A stretch of 64,000 bases of DNA from Bordetella bronchialis (GCF_001676705.1 NZ_CP016170.1:5270001-5334000); one strand, 5' to 3'; shown: positions 19,895-30,110, counted from the stretch's first letter. A program made the numbers and translations. Notes: a model not told the origin generated them from the sequence alone.

Positions 19895-21276
19895 TCCGCC
19901 CCCCTGTGCTCGATCGCGCGCGGGGGCAGCCCCAGTTCATGCGCGATACGGTCGTAGTAGGCGCGCACCACTGCGTGATAGCGCGCGTCGTCCAGCAGAA
20001 AGGCATCGTGGCCATGCGGCGCATCGATTTCCGCATAGGTGACCGGACGCCCGTTCTTCAACAGCGCGCGCACGATCTCGCGCGAGCGCTCCGGCGGGAA
20101 GCGCCAGTCCGTGCTGAACGAAACCAGCAGGAAGCCCGCCTGCGCCGGCGCCAGCGCGCGCGCCAGGTCGCCGCCGTGCGTGCGCGAAGGATCGAAATAA
20201 TCCAGCGCGCGCGTGATCAGCAGGTAGGTGTTGGCGTCGAAATAGCGCGAGAACTTTTCGCCCTGGTAGCGCAGGTAGGACTCCACTTCGAACTCGACGT
20301 CGTAGCCGTAGCGGTACTCGCCGTTGGCGCCCGGCTCGCGCTGCGTGCGGCCGAATTTCTCGGCCATGTCGTCCTGGGACAGGTAGGTGATGTGGCCGAT
20401 CATGCGCGCTACCGCCAGGCCCCGGCGCGGGACCGTGTTGTGCGCGTAGTAATCGCCGCCGTGGAAATCGGGATCGGTGATGATCGCGCGCCGCGCCACC
20501 TCGTTGAAGCCGATGTTCTGCGCGGACAGCCGCGGCGTGCTGGCGATCACCACGCAGTGCGCCACGCGTTCCGGACAGGCGGTGGCCCAGCTCAGGGCCT
20601 GCATCCCGCCCAGCGAACCGCCCATCACGGCGGCAAAGCGCTCGATGCCGAAATGGTCGGCCACCCGTGCCTGGGCGTGCACCCAGTCTTCCACGGTGAG
20701 CACGGGAAACGCGGCGCCCCAGGGCCTGCCGGTCTCGGGATTGATGCTGGCCGGTCCCGTCGAGCCGAAGCACGAACCCAGGTTGTTGATGCCGATCACG
20801 AAAAACCGGTCGGTGTCCACGGGCTTGCCCGGACCGACCATGTTGTCCCACCAGCCGATATCGCCAGGGTCGTCGGCGGCGATGCCGGCGACGTGGTGCG
20901 ATGCATTCAGCGCATGGCACACCAGCACCGCGTTGCTGCGCTGCGCGTTCAGGGTGCCGTAGGTTTCGACCGCCAGCTCGTAGGACGGCAAGGACTGGCC
21001 GCTGGCAAGCGGCAGCGGTTCGGAGAACTTCAGGAAGACCGGCGCCACGACGCCCACCGAGCGGCCGGCGGCCGCGGCTTGGCCGGGCGCTTCGCCGCGG
21101 GGCGCCGGCGCGGCGGCCGGGCCAGCGGGCGGAGTTGCCTGGGCAAGGGCGTCAAGGGTGCCGAGGGGACCGCCGGGGTCGACGGGGGCAGGCGCGGAGG
21201 GGGCCGGCGGGACAGGTGTGCCGGTGGATGGCGCGCGGACGGGCGCGTCGGCGGAATGCTCGATGGTTGCAGTCAT
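19891..21276 (-). CDS. metX: Homoserine O-acyltransferase (MetX) with N-terminal expansion
   Basis: This alpha/beta-hydrolase activates homoserine with an acyl group for methionine synthesis. The nucleophile elbow [12 protein letters not shown] and the C-terminal [10 protein letters not shown] supply the Ser and His of the triad. Proteobacterial MetX proteins may use acetyl-CoA or succinyl-CoA, and I cannot tell which from sequence. At 461 residues it is about 70 longer than usual: residues about 9-72, between MTATIEHS and SVGVVAP, are an Ala/Pro/Gly-rich insertion. An AGAGG ribosome site precedes the ATG, which argues for the long form. It forms an operon with metW. Confidence 0.95.
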   Translation of the reverse strand: MTATIEHSADAPVRAPSTGTPVPPAPSAPAPVDPGGPLGTLDALAQATPPAGPAAAPAPRGEAPGQAAAAGRSVGVVAPVFLKFSEPLPLASGQSLPSYELAVETYGTLNAQRSNAVLVCHALNASHHVAGIAADDPGDIGWWDNMVGPGKPVDTDRFFVIGINNLGSCFGSTGPASINPETGRPWGAAFPVLTVEDWVHAQARVADHFGIERFAAVMGGSLGGMQALSWATACPERVAHCVVIASTPRLSAQNIGFNEVARRAIITDPDFHGGDYYAHNTVPRRGLAVARMIGHITYLSQDDMAEKFGRTQREPGANGEYRYGYDVEFEVESYLRYQGEKFSRYFDANTYLLITRALDYFDPSRTHGGDLARALAPAQAGFLLVSFSTDWRFPPERSREIVRALLKNGRPVTYAEIDAPHGHDAFLLDDARYHAVVRAYYDRIAHELGLPPRAIEHRGAE

Positions 21277-21520
21277 GCAGACCTCTTTAGCTGGATTTAT
21301 CAGGCGCCCGCAAGCGGATCAGGCAAATCGGCGCCAATCGAATGGAACGCAGATTCTAGCACCGGCACAAGACCCGCTCCGGACACGCGGGCGCCTGCGC
21401 GGAATCGCCGTCCCAATTCCCATTCGTTTCATCGCTGGGCCGCGCCGATCCGCTACGGCACCATCCCGGGGTATTTCCGCCCCTCTCCCGCCTATCCCGC
21501 CGCCACGGCGGCGATCCCCG

Positions 21521-21751
21521 ATGCCAGAAAAGAAGTTGTCAGAACGCGAGGCGGCCTGCCTGCAGTGGGCCGCCGCCGGCAAGACCAGCCGGGAAACGGC
21601 CATGATTCTGGGCGTCAGCGAGCGAACGGTGAACTTCCACCTGCAGAATGCCTGCCGGAAACTGTGCGCGCGCAACCGGCGCGCGGCCGTGGCCACGGCA
21701 CTGACCTGCGGCCTGCTCGCGGCATGCCACGTCGGGGGCGGCGGCCGCTGA
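21521..21751 (+). CDS. Stand-alone LuxR-type helix-turn-helix protein
   Basis: This 76-residue protein is almost only a LuxR/GerE DNA-binding domain: KLSEREAACLQWAAAGKTS, then the recognition region GVSERTVNFHLQNACRKL. There is no autoinducer or receiver domain before it. It resembles the C-terminal domain of quorum-sensing-type regulators of beta-proteobacteria. A short hydrophobic Cys-containing tail (ALTCGLLAACHV) follows. The ATG lies after a Pro-rich untranslated stretch; no strong ribosome site is seen, so the exact start is uncertain. It could be a truncated regulator or a small autonomous DNA-binding protein. Confidence 0.7.
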   Translation: MPEKKLSEREAACLQWAAAGKTSRETAMILGVSERTVNFHLQNACRKLCARNRRAAVATALTCGLLAACHVGGGGR

Positions 21752-21823
21752 TTCGTTTTCGCCGGCCACCACGGGTCCGGCGGCGGCGTGGTCCCGCCCG
21801 CCCATGCGGCGGGCGGGCCGCCT

Positions 21824-22498
21824 TCAACGGCCTTCGAAGCGCAGGGATCCCACGAACTCGCGGGCCGCGTCGCGCGGCAAGCCCTTCTCCGATCCCGTCG
21901 CCACGGCCTCCAGCAGCAGGCCGGACTGCACCCAGACGCGGGCCAGGGCCCAGACCGCATGGCCTCCCGCCTGGCCGTGGACTTCTATATCCGTTCCGTA
22001 GTCCGGCGCGGCGGCCGGCGCGGCGGCATGCAGGGTTTCATGCAAGGCCCGCACCAGCGCGCCGGCCAGCTCCCGCTGGCCCGCCGGATCGCTCGCCAGC
22101 GCGGGCGGCAAGGGCGCATATCCCACGGCGAATACCGCATCGCCGACACGGGCCGACGTCAAGGTAAAGCGCAGCGATTGGCCGGCCAGGCCGATGTCCC
22201 GCGTATCGCTGGCGACCCGTGCCGGAAACGCCGCGCGCGCGACGCCATCGGCGATGGGAAGCTCCCGCCAGTTGTAGCTGGGGGTGCACCCGCCCACCAG
22301 CGCGGCGCATAGGGCCGCCAGGCACGCCGCCCGCCTGGCCGGCGAAGCCGGCGCCATGCGAGCCGGGGCGGCGGCGAAAGGCGTGGTCCACACGGCGGCG
22401 CCCGCGGCTCGCACGGCGGCATGGGCGGCATGGGCTCCCGTGGCGCCCGCGCGGTCGTCGGAAATCCTTGCATTCATCGCGGTAGATTCGTGCGGCAT
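21824..22498 (-). CDS. Putative lipoprotein of unknown function
   Basis: I do not recognise a family. The frame encodes an N-terminal hydrophobic stretch ending AALCAALVGGC, a plausible lipobox, followed by CTPSYNWRELPIADGVA and a mixed alpha/beta region to FVGSLRFEGR. The start at 22498 has AGGA eight bases before it but puts the signal peptide near residue 48; an internal ATG at 22357 would give a normal-length signal peptide. Which is used is open. It is transcribed divergently from gshA. Confidence 0.65.
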   Translation of the reverse strand: MPHESTAMNARISDDRAGATGAHAAHAAVRAAGAAVWTTPFAAAPARMAPASPARRAACLAALCAALVGGCTPSYNWRELPIADGVARAAFPARVASDTRDIGLAGQSLRFTLTSARVGDAVFAVGYAPLPPALASDPAGQRELAGALVRALHETLHAAAPAAAPDYGTDIEVHGQAGGHAVWALARVWVQSGLLLEAVATGSEKGLPRDAAREFVGSLRFEGR

Positions 22499-22689
22499 CG
22501 ATTTATCCTGGTCCGCGCGGCGGCCCCGGCCCACCCGGCGGTATAACGGTCACGGTGCATTGTCGCCCAAGCCGCCGGCACGCATGAGGACGGCGCGCGA
22601 TTCCCCCGTCCGGCGCGGGTTACTCCACGCGCCCCCCGGCGCAGCCCGTAAAATCAGCTTCCATCAACCTGGACCATAAGAAGCCCGCC

Positions 22690-24276
22690 GTGACCGATAT
22701 TTCCGCTCGTCGCCTTGCCCGCCTGGATGCCAACCGGGATCTGCTAGTCCGTACCCTGCGCGGCATCGAAAAAGAAGGCCTGCGGGTCGATGGCCAGGGC
22801 CGGCTCGCGCGTACGCCTCATCCGGCGGCATTGGGTTCCGCGCTGACCAACGAGCACATCACCACCGACTATTCCGAAGCCTTGCTGGAGTTGATCACCG
22901 GCACCCATGCCGACGTCGCCGGCCTGATGGGCGAACTCCAGGACATCCATCGCTTCGTCGGCGCCAACCTCGGCGACGAATTGATCTGGAACCAATCCAT
23001 GCCCGCGGCGCTGCCGGACGAAGCCGAGATCCCCATCGCGTGGTACGGCACCTCCAATACCGGCATGCTCAAGCACGTTTACCGCCGCGGCCTGGCCCAC
23101 CGCTATGGCAAGACCATGCAGTGCATTGCCGGCGTGCACTACAACTTCTCGCTGGACGACCGCCTATGGAGCCTGCTGGAACAGCCCGGCGCCAGCGAGC
23201 AGGACCGCCGGTCCGCAGGCTACATTGGCCTGATCCGCAATTTCACGCGCTACTCCTGGCTGCTGATGTACCTGTTCGGCGCAGCGCCGGCCCTGTCGCG
23301 CGACTTCCTGCGCGGCCGCGACCACCCGCTGCAGTCGCTGGACAGCGACACGCTTTACCTGCCCCATGCCACCAGCCTGCGCATGGGCGACCTGGGCTAT
23401 CACAATCCGGCCCAGTCCCAGCTCAAGCCCTGCTACAACGACCTGTCCACTTTCCTGCAGCGCCTGTATTCCGCGGTCACCATGCCCTGGCCGGCGTACG
23501 AGGCGATCGGCACACGGCGCGACGGCGAATGGCTCCAGCTGAACACCAATATCCTGCAGATCGAAAACGAGTACTACTCCAGCATCCGCCCCAAGCGCGC
23601 CACCGGCCGCTGCGAACGGCCGATCACCGCGCTCGCCGAGCGCGGCGTGCAGTACGTGGAAGTGCGCTGCCTGGATATCGACCCTTACGAGCCCGCCGGC
23701 ATCGCAGCCGAAACCGCCCGCTTTGTCGATGCCTTCCTGCTGTTCTGTGCGGCCAGCGACAGTCCCTACTTCGACGAGGCCGGGTTCTGCAGCAATAGCG
23801 CGGGCAACTTCAACCGCGTCGTGAACGAAGGCCGCCGGCCCGGCCTGGCGCTGTTGCGCGACGGGGTCTCCGTGCCGCTGGCGCAGTGGGGCAAGGAGCT
23901 GCTGGACCGCATCGCCCCCTATGCCGAACTGCTGGATGCCGCCTATGGCGGACAGGCGTACCGGCAGGCGGTGCGGGCCCAGGCCGGCAAGATGGACGAA
24001 CCGGACGCGACGCCATCGGCGCGCCTGCTGGCCGATATCCGGCGCAGCGGCGCCAGCTTCCGGGAATACACCCTGGCCCAAAGCCGGGCCCACGCGCAGG
24101 CCCTGCTCGCGACGCCGCTGCCGGCCGCGAAGACGGCGGCCTACCAGGAGACGGCGCGCGCTTCCCTGGCCGAACAGGCGGCGATCGAAGCCGCCGACTC
24201 GATAGATTTCGATGCCTACGTGCTGCGCTACCACCAGGCCCTGAAGCCGCCCGTGACGCCGGTTCCGGGGGTATGA
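22690..24276 (+). CDS. gshA: Glutamate-cysteine ligase
   Basis: This ATP-dependent enzyme joins glutamate and cysteine in the first step of glutathione synthesis. The 528-residue length and motifs ([48 protein letters not shown]) match the gamma-proteobacterial GshA type. Translation starts at a GTG with an AAGAAG stretch seven bases upstream. It stands alone between the divergent lipoprotein gene and a lipocalin gene 60 bases downstream. Confidence 0.96.
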   Translation: MTDISARRLARLDANRDLLVRTLRGIEKEGLRVDGQGRLARTPHPAALGSALTNEHITTDYSEALLELITGTHADVAGLMGELQDIHRFVGANLGDELIWNQSMPAALPDEAEIPIAWYGTSNTGMLKHVYRRGLAHRYGKTMQCIAGVHYNFSLDDRLWSLLEQPGASEQDRRSAGYIGLIRNFTRYSWLLMYLFGAAPALSRDFLRGRDHPLQSLDSDTLYLPHATSLRMGDLGYHNPAQSQLKPCYNDLSTFLQRLYSAVTMPWPAYEAIGTRRDGEWLQLNTNILQIENEYYSSIRPKRATGRCERPITALAERGVQYVEVRCLDIDPYEPAGIAAETARFVDAFLLFCAASDSPYFDEAGFCSNSAGNFNRVVNEGRRPGLALLRDGVSVPLAQWGKELLDRIAPYAELLDAAYGGQAYRQAVRAQAGKMDEPDATPSARLLADIRRSGASFREYTLAQSRAHAQALLATPLPAAKTAAYQETARASLAEQAAIEAADSIDFDAYVLRYHQALKPPVTPVPGV

Positions 24277-24336
24277 TCGGCAGCGGCGCCGGGCCTTTCC
24301 GACTGGCCGGCCCTCGTTCCACCCGCGAGGAGCCCC

Positions 24337-24888
24337 ATGAATCTTCGGGCGTGTATCGCCAGCCTGTATCTGGCCGCACTGTGCGGCGCGGCGCCGGCGC
24401 AAGCCGAGCCGCAGGCCGTTCCGCGGGCAGTCCCGTCCGTGGATCTGCGCAGCTACCTGGGCAAGTGGTACGAAATCGCGCGCCTGCCCCGCTTCTACCA
24501 GCGCTATTGCGTCAGCGACAGCATCGCGCTGTATACCCAGCGCGATGCCCATACGATCGCCATCGAAAACAGCTGCCGCACCGAGAACGGCGACATCCGC
24601 ACCGCGCACGGTACCGCCGAGCCGGTATCCGGCAGCAATAACGCCAAGCTGCAGGTCACCTTCCTGCCCCCGTTCAGTGCCGACTACTGGATCATCGGGC
24701 TGGCGCCGGACTACAGCTGGTCCGTGGTGGGTTCCCCGGGCCGCAAATCCCTGTGGATACTGTCGCGCACGCCCCAATTGGCCCCGGCGGCCCTGGACCA
24801 GGCCCGTGCCATCGCCAAGGCCGAGGGCTACCCCATCGACCGTTTGGTCTATACCCCGCAGACCGGTGGCCAGGCGCCTTCGCGCTAG
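24337..24888 (+). CDS. blc: Blc-type bacterial lipocalin
   Basis: This 183-residue secreted lipocalin has a Sec signal peptide (MNLRACIASLYLAALCGAA, likely cleaved after AQA), then the lipocalin box SYLGKWYEIARLPRFYQ with the invariant G-x-W. PFSADYWIIGLAPDYSWSVVG and SLWILSRTP are the other structural regions. Unlike E. coli Blc it has no lipobox Cys, so it is probably soluble in the periplasm. Family members bind lysophospholipids or fatty acids. It may be co-transcribed with gshA. Confidence 0.88.
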   Translation: MNLRACIASLYLAALCGAAPAQAEPQAVPRAVPSVDLRSYLGKWYEIARLPRFYQRYCVSDSIALYTQRDAHTIAIENSCRTENGDIRTAHGTAEPVSGSNNAKLQVTFLPPFSADYWIIGLAPDYSWSVVGSPGRKSLWILSRTPQLAPAALDQARAIAKAEGYPIDRLVYTPQTGGQAPSR

Positions 24889-25173
24889 CGGGCCAGGCGC
24901 ACTAGTGCGCGACCCCGCGCTTGCCGGCCGGCTCTCCTGGGAAGCGCGCGTGCGGCTCAACCGATAGTCATCCCCCGGCTGGCTTCGCCGATAGGACATC
25001 GGGTCGACCCGCTTCGGGTTAATCCCAACGTTCAGCCAATTGTCAACTGACCGGCATGCGCGTGTAATTCCTCGCATACGAGCTGGCACGAACAAAAGAA
25101 ACGACACAGCGCGGTTGGGGAGTGGGATTCCATAACAGGATGGTTCTCAAGCAGCCACCAGGAGACATAAGCC

Positions 25174-26295
25174 ATGCAACGCCAGACTCGTTCTCGTCGC
25201 ACATTCCTAACGGGCGCCACCGCCGCCGCGGGGGCCGCGGCCCTGGGCTTGCCCGCGGTCGCCCCGGCGCAAGCGCCCATTACGCTCCGGTTCCAGAGTA
25301 CCTGGCCGGCAAAAGACATCTTCCATGAGTTCGCGCAGGATTACGCCCGCAAGGTCAACGACATGGCGGGCGGGCAACTGCGCATCGAAGTCCTGCCCGC
25401 CGGCGCGGTGGTCAAGGCCTTCGACCTGCTGGACGCGGTATCGGCCGGCACCCTGGACGGCGGCCATGGCGTGGTCGCCTATTGGTACGGCAAGAACACC
25501 GCCGTGGCCCTGTGGGGATCCGGTCCGGCCTTCGGCATGGACGCCAATATGCTGCTGGCCTGGCACGAATACGGCGGCGGCAAGGAATTGCTGGAGGAAA
25601 TCCAGAAAGCCATGGGCGTGAATGTGGTGTCGCTGATGTATGGCCCGATGCCTACCCAGCCCTTCGGCTGGTTCAAGAAGCCCGTAACGCGGGTCGACGA
25701 GATGAAAGGCCTGAAGTTCCGCACCGTCGGGCTGGCCATCGATATGTACACCGCGATGGGCGCGGCCGTGAATGCGCTGCCGGGCGGCGAGATCGTGCCG
25801 GCCCTGGATCGCGGGCTGCTGGACGGCGCGGAATTCAACAACGCGTCCTCGGACCTGGCGCTGGGCTTCGCCGACGTATCCAAGGTCTGCATGCTGCAGA
25901 GCTTCCACCAGTGCGCGGAACAGTTCGAAATCCTGTTCAACAAGGACAAGTACAACGCCCTGCCGGAACATCTGAAGCATCTGCTGCGCTATGCGGCCCA
26001 GGCGTCCAGCGCCGATATGTCCTGGAAGGCCACGCATCGCTACTCGGAAGACTATCTGGTGCTGCAGAACGACCGCAAGGTCAGGTTCTACAAGACGCCG
26101 GACGCCATCCTGCAGCAGCAGCTGAAGATCTGGGACGAGATGATCGCTCGGCGGTCGGCGGAAAACCCACTGTTCAAGAAAGTGCTGGACTCGCAAAAAG
26201 CCTTTGCCCAGCGCGCCGGCAAATGGCAAGGCGATACGCAGGTCAATTACCGCATGGCCTACAACCACTACTTCACGACGCCGTCCAAGGCTTGA
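25174..26295 (+). CDS. dctP: TRAP transporter solute-binding subunit (DctP family)
   Basis: This periplasmic receptor of a tripartite ATP-independent transporter has 373 residues. The N-terminus has a twin-arginine signal (SRRTFLTGATAAAGAAA), suggesting export in folded form, a trait of TRAP receptors for 2-oxoacid-type ligands. GLKFRTVGLAIDMYTAMGA contains the conserved Arg that usually grips a substrate carboxylate. An AGGAGA ribosome site precedes the ATG. dctQ and dctM follow. Confidence 0.93.
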   Translation: MQRQTRSRRTFLTGATAAAGAAALGLPAVAPAQAPITLRFQSTWPAKDIFHEFAQDYARKVNDMAGGQLRIEVLPAGAVVKAFDLLDAVSAGTLDGGHGVVAYWYGKNTAVALWGSGPAFGMDANMLLAWHEYGGGKELLEEIQKAMGVNVVSLMYGPMPTQPFGWFKKPVTRVDEMKGLKFRTVGLAIDMYTAMGAAVNALPGGEIVPALDRGLLDGAEFNNASSDLALGFADVSKVCMLQSFHQCAEQFEILFNKDKYNALPEHLKHLLRYAAQASSADMSWKATHRYSEDYLVLQNDRKVRFYKTPDAILQQQLKIWDEMIARRSAENPLFKKVLDSQKAFAQRAGKWQGDTQVNYRMAYNHYFTTPSKA

Positions 26296-26350
26296 GCGCC
26301 GCAAGCCGCCGGCATTCCGCCATGCCCGACCGCAGGAGCGCGCCTTTCCC

Positions 26351-26974
26351 ATGATGGACTTCATCCGTTTCGTCGACCGGCTGTCGACCGCCGTGGGAAA
26401 GGCCTTCGCCTGGCTGATCGTGGCGCTGACGCTGCACATCGCCTGGGAGGTCCTGGCGCGTTACCTGTTCCATCGCCCCAGCGCCTGGGCCTTCGATATG
26501 CAGATGATGTACTACGGCATCATGTTCATGATGGCCGGCGCCTATACGCTGGCCAAGAATGGCCATGTGCGCGGCGACATCCTCTACGGTTTCCTGCCGC
26601 CGCGCGTGCAGGCCGGCCTGGACATGGCGCTGTACCTGGTGTTTTTCGTGCCGGGCGTCACCGCGCTGGTATGGGCGGGCTGGTACTACGCGGGGGAATC
26701 CATCGCCATCCGCGAGCATTCCTCGCTGATGGCCGACGGCCCGCCCATCTACCCCTTCAAGGTCTTCATTCCCGTCGCGGGCGCCATCCTGCTGCTGCAG
26801 GGCCTGGCGGAGATCTGCCGCTGCGCGCTCTGCCTGCGCGACGGCGCCTGGCCGCGCCGCGCCGACGACGTCGAGGAGGTCGACGTCGACAAGCTGAAGG
26901 AAATGGTGCACGTCAAGGACGCAGACATCGCCGGGCTGGATCGCTACGCCGCCGGACAAGGACACCGTTCATGA
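26351..26974 (+). CDS. dctQ: TRAP transporter small permease (DctQ family)
   Basis: This 207-residue membrane subunit has four predicted helices and joins the receptor to the large permease. WEVLARYLFHRPSAWAFD is the conserved DctQ region. The cytoplasmic C-terminus is charged (RRADDVEEVDVDKLKEMV). The start is the first of two adjacent ATG codons. Its stop overlaps the dctM start (ATGA). Confidence 0.92.
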   Translation: MMDFIRFVDRLSTAVGKAFAWLIVALTLHIAWEVLARYLFHRPSAWAFDMQMMYYGIMFMMAGAYTLAKNGHVRGDILYGFLPPRVQAGLDMALYLVFFVPGVTALVWAGWYYAGESIAIREHSSLMADGPPIYPFKVFIPVAGAILLLQGLAEICRCALCLRDGAWPRRADDVEEVDVDKLKEMVHVKDADIAGLDRYAAGQGHRS

Positions 26975-28980
26975 AAACCAACAGGGCTGTCTGGTTCGGC
27001 TTCTCCTGCATCGGCATCGTGATCGCCATGATCGCCTTCCTGACGCCCTGGGGCAGCCTGACCTCCGGCCACATCGGATTGCTGATGCTGGCCCTGATCG
27101 TGGTGGCCATCATGCTGGGCTTTCCCACGGCATTCACGCTGATGGGCATGGGCGTGCTCTTCACCTTCTTTTCGTATTCGATGCAGGGCGACGGCTTCTC
27201 GCCGCGCGCCGTACGGCAGACGCTGGACCTGATGGTGCAGCGGACCTACGCCACCATGACCAACGAGTCGCTCATCTCCATTCCGCTGTTCGTGTTCATG
27301 GGCTACCTGGTGGAGCGCGCCAACCTGATAGAGAAACTGTTCCGCTCCATGCACCTGGCCCTGGCGCGCCTGCCCGGCGCGCTGGCGGTGGCCACCCTGG
27401 TCACTTGCGCCATCTTCGCCACCGCCACCGGCATCGTGGGCGCGGTCGTGACCCTGATGGGATTGCTCGCGATGCCGGCGATGCTGAAAGCGGGCTATAG
27501 CACCGGGTTGACGTCGGGGTCCATCACCGCGGGCGGTTGCCTGGGCATCCTCATCCCGCCTTCCGTGATGCTGATCGTCTACGGCGCGACCACGGGCGTC
27601 TCGGTGGTGCAGCTTTACGCGGGTGCGCTGTTCCCGGGCATCATGCTGGCGGGCCTGTATGTGGTGTACGTGATTATCGTGTCGGCCTTGCGGCCCGATC
27701 TGGCGCCGCCCCTGCCCGCCGCCGAACGGCAGATCCCGCTGCCGGAAGACGCCGCCCGTGTCGCGCGCGCCCATCCGGGCAATGCGATGGCGGGCCTGCT
27801 GAGCGCGCTGTTCCGCCCGCGTCCGGGCTCCGCGGCGGCCTCGCGTCCGTTCCTGTGGACCCATCTGGCGGTGGCGCTGGCCCCGGTCGTGCTGTTCGCC
27901 GCCGTGCTGGGCGTCACCCACGACATCGTGACGACGCCGGCGGCCACCTACGACATTCCCGATGAACTGCGCCTGGAATCGGCGCAGGGCATGGCCGACG
28001 GCGGTGGGCTGGCCGAACCGGGGGGACTGGCGGAGCCGCCCGGCGCGGGGGGATTGGCCGAACCGCCCGCCACGGGCGCCCTGGCGGAGCCGCCCGTGGA
28101 AGGCGGGCCAGCCGAACCCGCGGCAGGCGCGCTGATGGAACCGCCAGGCACGCAAGCGCCGCCGGCCGCACAGGCGCAGCCCGTCGCGGCCGGCGGCGCC
28201 GGGACCGGCACCGATACCGCACGGCTGCCAGCACCCTACGGCTACTGGATAGGCTTCGGCGTATGCGCCGCCATCGTTGCCATCTTCTACCTGCTGCTGA
28301 ACTGGCAGCGCCTGCTGGTCTTCCGGATGCTGATGGAGTCTTTCTTCCCCTTGGCCATCATGATCGCCGCGGTGCTGGGGTCGATCACCTTCGGCCTGGC
28401 CACGCCCAGCGAAGCCGCGGCCATGGGTGCGCTGGGCGGCGCCCTGCTGGCCCTGGCCTACCGGCGGCTGAACATGCCGGTGCTGAAGGAGTCGGTGTAC
28501 CTGACCGCCAAGACCACGGCCATGGTGTGCTGGCTCTTCGTGGGTTCGTCTATTTTTTCCGCGGCCTTCGCCCTGCTGGGCGGGCAGGCCATCGTGGAAT
28601 CCTGGGTGCTGTCCCTGGGCCTGAGCAAGCTGGAATTCCTGATCCTGGCGCAGATCATCATCTTCCTGCTGGGCTGGCCGCTGGAATGGACGGAGATCAT
28701 CGTCATCTTCATGCCCATCTTCGTGCCCTTGCTGACGGCCTTCGATATCGACCCGCTGTTCTTCGGCCTGCTGGTGGCGCTGAACCTGCAGACCGCCTTC
28801 CTGTCGCCGCCGGTGGCCATGTCGGCCTTCTACCTGAAAGGCGTGGCGCCGCCGCAGGTCACCTTGAACCAGATTTTCCTGGGCATGATGCCCTTCATGG
28901 GCATACAGATCGTGGCGATCTTCCTGCTGTATGTCTTTCCCGGCATCGGCCTGTGGCTGCCGAAACTGTTGTACAACTGA
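26971..28980 (+). CDS. dctM: TRAP transporter large permease (DctM family) with Pro/Glu-rich loop insertion
   Basis: This ion-coupled transport subunit has two blocks of membrane helices: residues about 1-320 (including GGCLGILIPPSVMLIVYG) and about 420-669 (including SITFGLATPSEAAAMGALGG). At 669 residues it is well above the usual 430. The extra length comes largely from a loop at about residues 326-420 rich in GGLAEPP-type repeats (at least five units in DNA 28003-28160). The helices on both sides look intact, so the gene is probably functional. Confidence 0.93.
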   Translation: MKTNRAVWFGFSCIGIVIAMIAFLTPWGSLTSGHIGLLMLALIVVAIMLGFPTAFTLMGMGVLFTFFSYSMQGDGFSPRAVRQTLDLMVQRTYATMTNESLISIPLFVFMGYLVERANLIEKLFRSMHLALARLPGALAVATLVTCAIFATATGIVGAVVTLMGLLAMPAMLKAGYSTGLTSGSITAGGCLGILIPPSVMLIVYGATTGVSVVQLYAGALFPGIMLAGLYVVYVIIVSALRPDLAPPLPAAERQIPLPEDAARVARAHPGNAMAGLLSALFRPRPGSAAASRPFLWTHLAVALAPVVLFAAVLGVTHDIVTTPAATYDIPDELRLESAQGMADGGGLAEPGGLAEPPGAGGLAEPPATGALAEPPVEGGPAEPAAGALMEPPGTQAPPAAQAQPVAAGGAGTGTDTARLPAPYGYWIGFGVCAAIVAIFYLLLNWQRLLVFRMLMESFFPLAIMIAAVLGSITFGLATPSEAAAMGALGGALLALAYRRLNMPVLKESVYLTAKTTAMVCWLFVGSSIFSAAFALLGGQAIVESWVLSLGLSKLEFLILAQIIIFLLGWPLEWTEIIVIFMPIFVPLLTAFDIDPLFFGLLVALNLQTAFLSPPVAMSAFYLKGVAPPQVTLNQIFLGMMPFMGIQIVAIFLLYVFPGIGLWLPKLLYN

Positions 28981-29065
28981 AAGCCAGCGCACACCCGAGA
29001 CCGCCGACCCCGATTCCCGTATGCCGCCGCCCGCGCGCGCGGCGCGACCGACCCGGAGACGCACC

Positions 29066-29452
29066 ATGACATCCTTACGCTCCATCGCCGCCCGTAGCGC
29101 GGCGATTGCCTTGCCGCTCGTCCTGGCCGGCACCGCCGGCGCCCATCATGGCTGGTCCTGGGCGGATAGCGAACAGATCCAGCTGACCGGCGTCGTGCAA
29201 ACGGTGGTGATCGCGCCGCCTCACCCTTACCTGGATGTGCGGACCAAGGACGACGGACTGTGGCGCGTGGAGCTGGGCAATCCCACGCAAACGCGCGAAT
29301 CCGGCTTCAACGACCAATCCGCCAAGGCCGGGCAGTCCATCACGGCCATTGGCAACCGCGCCAGGGACCATGCGGAAAAGCGCATGAAGGCGGTGCAGAT
29401 TTCCGTGGGCGGCAAGACCTACGACATCTACCCGGAACGGATCCGGCGATAA
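29066..29452 (+). CDS. Small exported protein, DUF6152-like
   Basis: This 128-residue protein has a Sec signal peptide (SIAARSAAIALPLVLAGTAG) followed by AHHGWSWADSEQ, typical of the HHGW family of small periplasmic proteins (DUF6152), then an OB-like beta-rich region QLTGVVQTVVIAPPHPYLDV. The function is unknown; the paired histidines after the signal peptide suggest metal binding but this is inference. GGAGA precedes the ATG. The next gene, a membrane protein, follows 39 bases later; the two often travel together. Confidence 0.8.
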   Translation: MTSLRSIAARSAAIALPLVLAGTAGAHHGWSWADSEQIQLTGVVQTVVIAPPHPYLDVRTKDDGLWRVELGNPTQTRESGFNDQSAKAGQSITAIGNRARDHAEKRMKAVQISVGGKTYDIYPERIRR

Positions 29453-29491
29453 GGCCGGGGGCGCCGCGCCCCATCGCGAGAGGCCACCACC

Positions 29492-29971
29492 ATGAACCTG
29501 GATGCCTACGCCCAATGGATAGCGGGCCTGCCGCCCGCCGTATTCCTGCGCGATTCCAGCATCGGGTATCTGCTGGTCAATGCCGCGCATATCGCCGCGC
29601 TGGGCACCTTGCTGGGCTCCATCATGGCGCTGGACCTGCGCCTGCTGCGGCGCGCCGGCACCCTGCCGCTGCGCGAATTCGGTCCCTACCTTTCCCGCCT
29701 TGCCGCCGTCGCGCTGGCGATCGCGATCGTCACCGGATTGATGCTGTTTTCCGTGAAGCCGGACGAATACCTGCGCAACCCCGCCTTCCTGGCCAAGCTG
29801 GCGGTCGTGGCGCTGGGCATCGCCAATGCGGTCTGGCTGCACGCGGGCAAGAACTGGCGGCGCGCGCTGCAGGAACCGCAAATCCCGCCCGCGCTGCGCA
29901 TGCATGCCGCGGCATCGCTGCTCTTCTGGCTGGGCGCCATCGTGGCGGGCCGCTGGATCGGCTTTCTATGA
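29492..29971 (+). CDS. Small integral membrane protein, DUF6644-like
   Basis: This 159-residue protein has four predicted membrane helices (VNAAHIAALGTLLGSIMALD, RLAAVALAIAIVTGLMLFS, KLAVVALGIANAVWL, ASLLFWLGAIVAGRW). A HIAAL motif in helix 1 and LHAGKNW after helix 3 are the most conserved-looking parts. No function is known. It probably forms a transcriptional pair with the small exported protein upstream and lies downstream of the TRAP genes, converging on leuB. Confidence 0.78.
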   Translation: MNLDAYAQWIAGLPPAVFLRDSSIGYLLVNAAHIAALGTLLGSIMALDLRLLRRAGTLPLREFGPYLSRLAAVALAIAIVTGLMLFSVKPDEYLRNPAFLAKLAVVALGIANAVWLHAGKNWRRALQEPQIPPALRMHAAASLLFWLGAIVAGRWIGFL

Positions 29972-30110
29972 GACGCATGCCCAACGCAGCCGGCGCGCGG
30001 CCCGGCGGAGATGCGCCCAAGCCGGACCGCGGCCGGCTCCCAACACTGATGTCCGGCCGCACGACCGGACACCAGCTCAGCGCATCTTCCGCCGCGGCGG
30101 TTTTTCCGCA

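Noticed and set aside
21277..21520. SAM-type riboswitch upstream of metX
   Set aside because: The leader is short and I find no SAM-I or SAM-II core sequences; a repeated GCCTGAT is not enough.
26944..29133. 729-codon minus-strand frame opposite dctM
   Set aside because: Shadow of the TRAP permease; composition rich in His, Gln, Arg and Gly.
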